Below are positions 56,201 through 64,000 of a DNA stretch of 64,000 bases, piece by piece. Origin of the DNA: Nemania diffusa (Eukaryota; Ascomycota; Sordariomycetes; Xylariales; Xylariaceae); NCBI GenBank assembly GCA_038501195.1, contig JBBPUQ010000001.1, forward strand, positions 2,852,001 to 2,916,000. Reading direction: 5' to 3'. Positions within the stretch are counted from its first letter, which is position 1. Each line of letters starts with the position of its first letter. The position numbers and the translations under genes were made by a program. Under the pieces are notes generated by a model that worked only from the letters and a program-made list of their open reading frames with translations, ran no database searches and was not told where the DNA came from.

Positions 56201-56876
56201 AAATCGTTGATCTGTGACTTTTTTTTTTTTTACAAATTGGGGAAGGAAAAATGCGTAAGAGATCTTTACCTTGATTCAGTAACGTCGGCCCGGAGGCTAG
56301 TCATTGCTGCGCGTCAACGGCTACATACTATTGCGGAAGCACGAGAATATCAGGGTGGTGGTAGTTAATATCGAGCCCCTGTCGTGGCTATCGCAAGCTT
56401 CCAGAAGCTAATATATGCGGCTAGTATTAGTACTGTCGACTGCCGATCTCCTGGGTAGACTGAACCAATAAGGCACAGGGACCTCGGTTTTCACCGGCGT
56501 GAGTGGGTTATTGTTACAGTACTGTACAAGTCACGATGATCGAGTCTTGGCTGCCATCTTGGTAAGTGATTCTATATTGAATTGAGAACCCGAGGATGAG
56601 AAGGTACAGTATACGCACCAGATAGCAGTATACAGGACAATACGTAGAGAACATACCCAGGCACTATAGAAACAAGAACTGCAATGAAATTGCCGATCAA
56701 TGAAGGAAGCACAACAGTCACTAGTCGTGGTGTGTTGATATAAGGAGGCCGGCTGTCTCTCTCGCCCATAGAAGATTCCCCCTTCTAGTCCTCATTCTAC
56801 TCATCCCTTCTTTTCTTCGAGGCTCCGTGGTCTTTGGTTGTTTGCTCTCCTAGTGCGAAAATTTCAATCATCAACA
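53252..56876. other. 3.6 kb gene-poor region
   Basis: No gene I can support. Longer frames occur at 54562-54801 (-) and 55429-55785 (-), but neither shows a domain or a clear splice partner. AT-rich with few motifs. A TATA-like GATATAAGG near 56738 may serve the small secreted protein at 56877. Confidence 0.45.
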
Positions 56877-57056
56877 ATGGCGAACTTCCTCGCTGCTCTG
56901 CTGGCTGTTGCCGCTCTTCTTCAAGTTGGCACTGCTGCCCCTTACTATCCCGCAACCAATGCTACAGTGGAAGCCAGGCATTACAATTCAACATTCCCAC
57001 ATGTGATTGTCCAGCGCTCGATTCGAACATACCCTATTGCGCTTCGACGACCGTAA
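56877..57056 (+). CDS. Putative small secreted protein (59 aa or first exon)
   Basis: Starts ATG at 56877 with a clear signal peptide (LAALLAVAALLQVGTA) and two N-glycosylation sequons in NATVEARHYNST. The frame stops at 57054-57056. A GTAAGG at 57052 could instead be a donor, so this might be only exon 1; I found no convincing next exon. It is not a recognised family. It could be a secreted effector-like protein or the leftover front of a larger secreted enzyme. Confidence 0.4.
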   Translation: MANFLAALLAVAALLQVGTAAPYYPATNATVEARHYNSTFPHVIVQRSIRTYPIALRRP

Positions 57057-58407
57057 GGGGGCACCGGCATCGTCCGAGCTTAAAGCCACCTAGACAAGAT
57101 ACTGTATATACAAGACTTCACCGAGGCTTCAGTCTCGACATTCATCTTGAACTCAGGTGGTGTGACTACGTACATCTACCTAACAACTCGATACCTCAAG
57201 TCGATGGGATGGGTTGACATTAGACAACTTGTCATCAAACTCTGCCCTCTTATGACACATTCTCGACCGCCGCTTCCAATTACCAACTTTGCCGGTTTGG
57301 TCTCTCATTCTACGTTCACCGCGATAGACCGATTTCGACCTTTGAAGGGCTTTTTTTATTTTAAACGAAGGGGTTCATGACTTGGGATATATCGGGCACC
57401 TGGATGTCTAGATCTTAGTTGTGTTAGTGGCGCTGGGGCGCCGAATTAGACAAGTATGGGAATGAATATGGGCCACTAGTACAGGATTAGGCACTTGTTT
57501 ACCTGTCTAATATCTCAAGTCAGCACTACTATCATTCACGTCCGAATACCAAATTCGATTCACATATCATCCGCCTCCTATGTATCTGCTATCGCAAACA
57601 TGGGTTCGCTTCTATGTCTAGCAACTTAACAGTACCTAGTAAACCTATCGTATACTCTGAATCGAATACTACGAGACCTCTGATTGACTTACAACCTCTT
57701 GGCAGGAAATATGTGACTTTACGCTGTGGACTAAAATACCCTAACACGTAGTATTCACCTAAGATAGACCGAGCTGATACCTGGCGAATCCCATGATTTG
57801 ACACGTTATGCCATGCTAGTAGCTACCTGCCCAGCTGCTGGTTTTGCGATCTTCCGATAGGCATACCTAAATGGACGTGACCTGCCGCGAGCGTCACATG
57901 TCGCCAAAACCGACTTTCTCTAATATGTCCTGCGAACAATCTGTATACTTCTTCCATGACTTGTCATTAGAACCTTCAAGACAGCCGTATATTTCGAATC
58001 GAGTTTTCCCATAAGATCCTCGAACTTCCCAATTAATACACGCCAGGGGCCGGACAGCCACGGGACCTAATCTTACCACGAAATGCCATCAATTGTGCAG
58101 AAGATATCGATCACTAGTGACAACCAAGGAATAAAATGCGCATATCAAGACATTTGAATTGGTAAAATAATGCAAGAGAAATGAGCGACTGAAGTAAGCT
58201 GAGGGTAATAGAAGAATACCATCATCAAGCCCCTGAAGTGTTGCCGTTGCTCAGAGAGCATCATGCTCTCATATACCACCATCCTCAATTCCAAAACAAG
58301 GAACAACGAAGAAAACTACCAATAGTCCAACAGTCCAACAGTGAGTAATTTTCCCACCATCACATGGCCACACCCTCCTCAGAAACACCCCCTCACCCCC
58401 TAATATT
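57057..58407. other. Spacer
   Basis: No gene found in 1.35 kb. The short frames at 57147, 57589 and 57894 have no domain. The last part presumably holds the 3' UTR of the minus-strand RNase-like gene. Confidence 0.5.
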
Positions 58408-59115
58408 CTAAGCGCTAGCGCAGGTGCGGAAGGATCCGTCGCCCATGCCGTTGCCACCTCGGTGAGTGATTGACAGACAATAAGTGTAAGAGCGAGCCCC
58501 GCCTGGTCCCGGATTCTGGGCAATTGCGATAACTCTATCCGGACCCTGGCTGGCAGCTTCGCCCCCAGCCCACATCGGGTCTGCCAGCGGATACTCGAAG
58601 AACTTGTACCCACTTTGTCCCGTCCTACACTCCGGAATGGCATTCAATGCCGTAACTACGTCAGCGTCGTCTGGCATAGCTTGGTTATTTCCGTACTGTT
58701 GGGGATATGAGCGGGTTCCGGCCTTTGCTGTAGCAGGTGACATGTAAGTAGAAGGTAAAGGCCCAGAAATATAGATGTGAAACGGATGGGTCTATATGGG
58801 CTTGTATATGAGGCCGGAAAAAAGGGTAGGATTTAAAGGGGCGCTGATTACTTACGCCGTGAGGCTGCGGGCATATTTCCATAATTTTGGAGTGCACTGA
58901 AGGCTGCTTGGACTAATTCTAGAGGATAGGCTCGTTCATCTGAAGAGGCTGTACATCGAATGATTAGCCCAGAAGCCAAGTTCCCAAATTTGACAACACA
59001 TACGTCCGCAAGATACTGGAGCCGGGTCGGCTCTGGAGAAGATCTCTACTGGTGCCGGGGCTGCGAGTGCAAGGCCACAAGCCCCAAGGACGGAAAGAAA
59101 GGTTCCAAACTGCAT
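58408..59115 (-). CDS. Secreted RNase T1/F1-family protein with altered active site
   Basis: Guanyl-specific microbial RNase fold (N1/T1/F1/U2 group). Exons are 59004-59115, 58856-58948 and 58408-58727, giving 174 aa. The signal peptide is MQFGTFLSVLGACGLALAAP. The fold is seen as RSYPQQYGNNQ, GYKFFEYPL, PDRVIAIAQ and TYCLSITHRGG. Using RNase T1 numbering, Tyr38 is present (Y76), Glu58 is present (E113), Arg77 is present (R133) and His92 is present (H157), but the His40 position reads Gln (Q78). It is larger than RNase T1 (104 aa mature), with about 30 extra residues before the fold. It may be a weaker enzyme, or a non-enzymatic RNase-like secreted protein. A TATAAAG lies at 59217-59223. Confidence 0.82.
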
Positions 59116-59893
59116 TTTGGTAAAGTATGAGGTCTTTTGATTATGAATTGGCTTTGAAGGCTTTTGTAATGATTATCTGGTTAGATCTTAGTGGTAAAGT
59201 CGATGAAATTTCTCCCCTTTATACATTCGACCAAGTTTTTCAGTGTAACATCTTACTACCGAGGCCATTATTAATCACAAATACTATTTACGGCAACAAA
59301 CGTAATGCAGCAGGAACGAGGCTATATCTTGTTGATCATTAATAAAATAGGCCGTATGATCTGATCACTCGCTCTGTCACATTAACAGCGCCTTGTCTTG
59401 GTGATGTTGATATTTAATAATGTCAGACTGATCGTCTCTCTTCCACCGGCTATAAATATATCAGGCTGGATATAACGCTGGATGATCCTTCATAGAGTTG
59501 GATTTATTCCATGATGTAGGTGGCTGCCAGGATAACGCTGTTATGAGCAATTCAAGATATAATTCAGTATATTTTTAACATTCCATTTGCTCAGCCTCCA
59601 AGGTTAAATCGAGTGCTAGCATAGAGGCAAATGAACCCCATCACCGTTTGCTCTGTATTTGTGACATACAGTCATGAATTTGGTGAGATTATCGGATGAG
59701 TTACGACGATTTTCATAGACAATTCACTTTTATTTTGGTGATGGTAGTAGTTGCACTTGATTGGCGTCCTCGCTGAGGAGTTAATTGTTACTACGCCAAT
59801 GAATGCCCAACATGATGAACTGGTTCATCCTTATGTCATGATAGCTAGTATTACGTTTAAATGATAGTAGACTTGGATATAGAATACAGGAAT
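59116..59893. other. AT-rich spacer with RNase-gene promoter
   Basis: Contains the TATAAAG of the RNase-like gene near its left end. The rest, up to the DUF3632 stop, has no gene. Confidence 0.5.
59217..59223 (-). promoter_or_regulatory. TATA-like box of the RNase-like gene
   Basis: TATAAAG on the minus strand, about 102 bases before the ATG at 59115. A reasonable distance for a fungal TATA box. Confidence 0.45.
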
Positions 59894-60804
59894 TCACGTT
59901 TCTTCAGTTCCTTGGGTGGTACACGAATCTCCGAATCGGGTTTCAATGCCACTCATGGTGTTTTTTGCCTCCGATGCAAGTCTCCTCATGTCGTCTCCAA
60001 TACTGCTGTCCGCAGCTACTTGATCAAGACTATTCTTCCACGATAGCCAGGCATCCGTGTCGAGTCCCTTCTGCGTACCTTCTTTGCTCAATTGGTAGAT
60101 CTTGTCTCCTGCGTTGGCTAGCCAGGCGAGGACGGCTGGAATGTACATGGCCGCACGGACCGGTGGTGCTGGCTCATCGTCCACTCCCCCAAATGCATCT
60201 CTCATGCAGACTGGGAAGAAGAATATGAAGCCAGAAAAATGGGGAGAGGCGGCTAAAGCGGTGGCCGCAAATGATGTTGCGTTGTGGAAGTGTGTCTTTT
60301 GCGCAAGCCACTCGCTATCTGTCAAATCTTCGTCGGGTTCAAGATCTGCATCGAATGGTCAGACGACCGCTCTAATGAATATGAGAGTTAGTCCTTAAGC
60401 TTACCAATACCATACTCCCTAAAAGTCAGAGCAAACCCCGGCAGGTCTTTCCAAAAGTACCCACCCCAGTCTTTCTTGATGTTGTTCCCGTCTTCCCCTT
60501 TGACTTCGATTTTTCGCAGCGCATCTAGCATCTGGACAACCGAAAGACTGATCAATTGGTCGCTTCCTAGCTCCCTCACCGCATGGCAGACAATGCCCCA
60601 GACGGAAGTGATACGTAGGTCGGCGGGGTTGGCTTTCATAAGAGCGTACAGCTCGTCATTAATGCTCTGGGCAGCATCGGCCGGACTTGTCTTGTTGAGG
60701 AACAACTTCTCGCAAATATCGATTATGTGTTGAGCCTCGACGCTTTGGTGGTCATCGCGCGCGCGTGACTCGGATGCCCAAGACTTAACAGGTTCAGCAG
60801 ACAT
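59894..60804 (-). CDS. DUF3632 family protein
   Basis: A fungal protein family of unknown function. Exons are 60405-60804 and 59894-60345, giving 283 aa with ATG at 60804. Matching blocks: IIDICEKLFLNKTSPADAAQ, VWGIVCHAVRELGSDQLISL, DWGGYFWKDLPGFALTFREY joined to GIDLEPDEDLTDSEWLAQKT over the intron, then FHNATSFAATALAASPHFSG and an end region with AAMYIPAVLAWLANAGDKIY. No signal peptide, no membrane segment. Many fungi carry dozens of copies; the role is not known. It starts 0.98 kb before the secreted protein at 61787 on the other strand. Confidence 0.8.
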
Positions 60805-61786
60805 GATTGAGACTAAAATGGTTCCTGATGAGTTGAGCTGAGTTAACTTAGGTACGTTGTAAACAATGGGGAGACAAATAAAAAGAGCCCCTTAAACTAA
60901 TTGTTATCAGCTGAGCAGATATAATGACGTCACGCCATGCAGCAGCTTAATACTACCAACCAACGGCAGTCCGACATCTAGGCGCTTGTTGAAGGAATAG
61001 GATGCGTATAGATCTACCCATCCCGCTAGACTACGCACTAGGAGACGAAACGTCTCCCGCAGGCAGAGACAGAGTTGTCGATCATAGTCCTAGATATATT
61101 ATCTTGTACTACCATAAGCGACAGATTATAACGATATCCCGAGTCATCATCAGTTGTCACGAGGCTACGCAATTTGAATAATATCATTAAGAAGATGTAG
61201 GAGAGATTGCGTAATGATTAGTTCTCACACTCGACCGATGTCGTAATGCATAAATCGTACGCCCCGAAGTTAAAAATAAAGACCTCCACGAATCCTATTG
61301 ACCGAAGGCTTACGGGTCAGGTAAGCTTCCATTGTGTCGTTTCAGCTATGCCAGTCTCTATTGCAATTTACAAGGACCAACACCACCAAGTTGCCGGATC
61401 GTTCTGATGGAAGAGATCAACATCTGCCTAGAAGAACTGCATTTTTAATCTGCTCAGGACCACTGAAGAGTCTCGGTATAGATTCTTCTACGATGATGGC
61501 CGCTTTGTGAAAGTAATTTGAACGACGATCGTGGAACAAGATGGCTGCACGCAAGAGAAATGGCGTTCGTACAGTCTATTCATAGAAATAATTGAAGCTA
61601 TTCATATGATGTCAGTCACGGGAGTTTTGAGCGAAAGCTCAATATAAAAGCTCTCAAGTTGTGAATCTAGATAGCCATCCATATTACCGTATTACAGCAA
61701 ATCACTTCAAGATCATAGTTGCATACTACTATTACAATAATCACAGCACTCAAAGTTTAAAATCATACCAAAACTCCCATTCCATC
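60805..61786. other. Divergent spacer
   Basis: AT-rich DNA between the DUF3632 gene (-) and the small secreted protein gene (+). The TATA box at 61643-61650 belongs to the latter. No gene seen. Confidence 0.5.
61643..61650 (+). promoter_or_regulatory. TATA box of the Cys-rich secreted protein gene
   Basis: TATAAAAG at 144 bases before the ATG at 61787, in a setting typical of strongly expressed secreted-protein genes. Confidence 0.5.
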
Positions 61787-62230
61787 ATGTATTTCACCAA
61801 AGCCACCGCAGTTGTCTTGCTCTCAGCTCTCAGCTTGACCACAGCGATGCCAGCCTTAGACTCCCGCCAGAACGGCGTGACTTGCCAAACTTCCGATGGC
61901 TCTCCTGACAACGACAAGGTAACAAACGCTATCAACGAACTCAAAGGAAAAGGCGGAAACTGCCCGAACACCAACGGTGCCGCTTCAGGTATAGATATTC
62001 TGTTCCTTTTCCTGTGGCTTAGCTAACTTCCCATTCTAGATTGCACAACCCTCGTGAACGCCGGTGGTGGCAAGATAGGTGTGTGCGGAGAGAAGGACGA
62101 TGACGATTCCGAGCTATCTTGCGAACAGGTCGCAGACTATGCCAACGAGGTGCAACAGACTTGCATGTCCAACGGAAAATCCGGGGGCACGTTCACCGTC
62201 AGCGATGCAAAGAAGATAATTGTATTCTAA
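61787..62230 (+). CDS. Small cysteine-rich secreted protein
   Basis: Exons are 61787-61988 and 62040-62230, giving 130 aa. Signal peptide about residues 1-20 (AVVLLSALSLTTA), then a short SRQ segment. The mature part has six cysteines (first at residue 33), enough for three disulphides, with local motifs NGVTCQTSDGSP, GGNCPNT, IGVCGEKDDDDSELSCEQVA and VQQTCMSNGKSGGTF. A matching family of similar length with the same order of cysteines exists among fungal secreted proteins as I recall, but its function is unknown. Possible roles are effector, antimicrobial or surface protein; none is shown. A TATA box lies 144 bases upstream. Confidence 0.78.
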
Positions 62231-63167
62231 GCAAAGCGAACCGCAACGAAACGTCTTCGCTAGGCTTCAATACTAGATGTCTTATGATTTGAATGTTCTC
62301 TGCTCTGTTACTCGGGACGCCACTGGTTGGCAATTGTAATTAGCATTTTATCATGGTGCTACGCGTCATAGTAGCTACTTCAACATAGCTTCAACTCGTT
62401 CGTTCTCCACATTCCGGCTCGCACTAGAGACTGTTCTCCGATATTAAATGAAAAACGCAAATGGATTTCTAGATGTTAATTGTATTGTCTCGTCATGATT
62501 GTAGCAATAATTAGGGGCAAAACTGTGCCTCACTTGCATAAATAGCAGTATCCTGGTATCTGCATTACTGTCAAGGCTGTCACGGTCCCAGATATAAGAC
62601 CTGCAAACGGTCAAGGTCCCCCACCTTGACATCGTTCTACTTTTAGTTGTAGTGTCGTGGTTTAGAGTTGCAGTTCTGTTCCGTGACAAGGCGATCAGAA
62701 AGGATTGTGGATGGCATTTGAAACTAAGCCATGCAACACCAAAACAGCAGTACAATAGAAATCAGGCTGTGCGCCAGCCACCGACGTAGATAAATAAGCT
62801 GACGGCGGGAAAAGTTTGCATGCAGCAATCATCATGTCCATAAATGCACAAATACCGCGGCAGTCGTCGTGCCGCATGCATGCCGGTTGAATTTTCAGGT
62901 CAGGCTCCCATTAAATCCCTTGGTCGTCCATACAAGCACGACAAACCAGAGCCCAACACTATTCTTGGATCGAATTCAATCTACATGGCGCATTCCGGAT
63001 GTTGATCTCCCTGTGCCTTTCAGCTGGCCGAGCCTAAACAGAGGAAGATCTCCGCCCGCGGGATCTGTCCGCTTGAATAGTTGGTCATTTATATTTATCA
63101 TTTGCCGATAAATGTGCCCGTATCGTGGTTTTCCTTCACAAACTCTCATGATTTAGTTAGCTCTAAA
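62231..63167. other. Spacer
   Basis: 3' UTR of the secreted protein followed by AT-rich DNA and the upstream region of the right-edge gene. No gene seen. Confidence 0.5.
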
Positions 63168-64000
63168 ATGCACAGTAACGGAGTCGTTGTTTTGGGCTTC
63201 TTTCTTCTTGTTAGTACCATCCCGATTTATACCTGGTGCAACACACCTACTAAACCACCCGGTCCTACTCCTCCAACGAAAAGAAAAAAGATTGCTAACC
63301 AACCCTTGATGCTACAGTACACGTTGCTCCTAGTATATCTTCGGTCGGCATGCTGGAGAGACCCGACGTCCGTTTTCTACAGAGTCCACAGCGCACATAG
63401 TCCTGAGTACTCTACATATCGAATTCAACAGGCAGCCGAGTATGTCGAGTCGATGAGCGATTACTCGGTTGATCGAGAGCTACAGCGACAAAGAGTTCGC
63501 CCAAATCCACCTGAGCTCTGCATAGGTATACCCACGGTCCAAAGACGCGGAATTTCGTACCTCAAGTCGACGCTCGGCTCACTTCAGCACGGCCTTACCC
63601 CCGAGGAGCGCGATGTCCTGTACTTTGTCGTGTTTGTCGCCCACGCCAACCAAAGTAATCACAATGAATATAATCAGCCCTGGCTTGTCGCCATGGCTGA
63701 TGAATTGCCCTCTTATGACAACGTAGCTCTTGCCCAGACGATGAGCAATCAAAGTCACGAGGTCAAGTCTAAATACGATTACTCGATTGTTCTGGAAGCT
63801 TGCGCAAATACTGGTGCACCATACGCGATGATGCTTGAAGACGATGTTGTATTTCTTGATGGATGGTGGCCCAGGGTCGCCCATGCATTGGAGCTAGCCA
63901 CAATCAAAACTTGGGAAGCAGGATACACAGATTGTAAGTATCAGAGCTGCTCCATTCATACGTGGGTCGAGACTAGTTACAGTTGCGTGTCAAAGAGCCT
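63168..64000 (+). CDS. PGAP4-like membrane glycosyltransferase, 5' part (runs off right edge)
   Basis: The first exon, 63168-63933, is followed by a GTAAGT donor at 63934, so the rest lies outside the window. About 255 residues are visible. A signal-anchor helix is at residues 5-22 (GVVVLGFFLLVSTIPIYT). The catalytic domain starts with LCIGIPTVQRRGISYLKSTL, then GLTPEERDVLYFVVFVAHAN, and an acidic EDD motif at residues 224-226 in MLEDDVVFLDGWW that may bind the nucleotide-sugar metal. This order fits PGAP4 (the Golgi GalNAc transferase acting on GPI anchors) and its fungal homologues, themselves related to MGAT4. GPI-anchor side-chain modification is inferred; the fungal sugar donor is unknown. 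Confidence 0.75.
   Translation, partial: MHSNGVVVLGFFLLVSTIPIYTWCNTPTKPPGPTPPTKRKKIANQPLMLQYTLLLVYLRSACWRDPTSVFYRVHSAHSPEYSTYRIQQAAEYVESMSDYSVDRELQRQRVRPNPPELCIGIPTVQRRGISYLKSTLGSLQHGLTPEERDVLYFVVFVAHANQSNHNEYNQPWLVAMADELPSYDNVALAQTMSNQSHEVKSKYDYSIVLEACANTGAPYAMMLEDDVVFLDGWWPRVAHALELATIKTWEAGYTDCKYQSCSIHTWVETSYSCVSKS

Overview
The window is nuclear DNA of a filamentous ascomycete (Pezizomycotina, probably a Sordariomycete; this placement is inference). The evidence is the short GT-AG introns with CTAAC/CTGAC-type branch sites, a Zn2Cys6 regulator, a fungal bZIP, a DUF3632 protein, a SesA-type domain, and many dispersed TACCTA/TAGGTA motifs between genes. I rebuilt 24 genes by joining exons by eye on both strands. 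Two of them run off the window edges.

Layout: 20-726 (-) is the intron-dense 5' part of an MFS transporter, cut by the left edge. 3108-4380 (-) is mitochondrial ribosomal protein uL2m, divergent from the B-type cyclin at 6414-8160 (+). A mostly empty 3 kb follows, holding a one-stop pseudogene. Then come a secreted M28 aminopeptidase (11365-13403), a thaumatin-like secreted protein (14385-15452), a membrane RING protein (16161-17615), a large AAA ATPase (18199-21196, -), a beta-lactamase-family serine hydrolase (22357-23699), a free-standing SesA-domain protein (24240-24686, -), a 13-exon L1-domain ribosome-biogenesis gene (26004-28019), palmitoyl-protein thioesterase (28353-29333, -), a CTD-kinase cyclin subunit (30145-31641), a bZIP factor (32303-33219) and an ACR3 arsenite exporter (34062-35718). 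After a 3.2 kb gene-poor stretch come an HSL-type alpha/beta hydrolase (about 38974-40457), a POM33/TMEM33 membrane nucleoporin (41444-42589), a fungal amidoligase (44486-47042), a PTEN-like phosphatase (47910-49826), and a divergent Zn2Cys6 factor and SDR pair (50195-53251).

The right end (56.8-62.3 kb) is AT-rich and holds small secreted proteins, including an RNase T1-fold protein whose usual His40 position is Gln, plus a DUF3632 gene. The window closes on the first exon of a PGAP4-like glycosyltransferase.

Most genes are conserved housekeeping functions (mitochondrial translation, cell cycle, transcription elongation, ribosome assembly, nuclear pore, lipid and protein turnover) mixed with accessory ones (secreted proteins, transport, detoxification, a possible cell-death domain, amidoligase). 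There is no obvious multi-gene operon-like system and no CRISPR array or intact transposon. The features most worth a second look are the microexon-rich genes, the amidoligase, the orphan SesA protein and the RNase with a changed active site.
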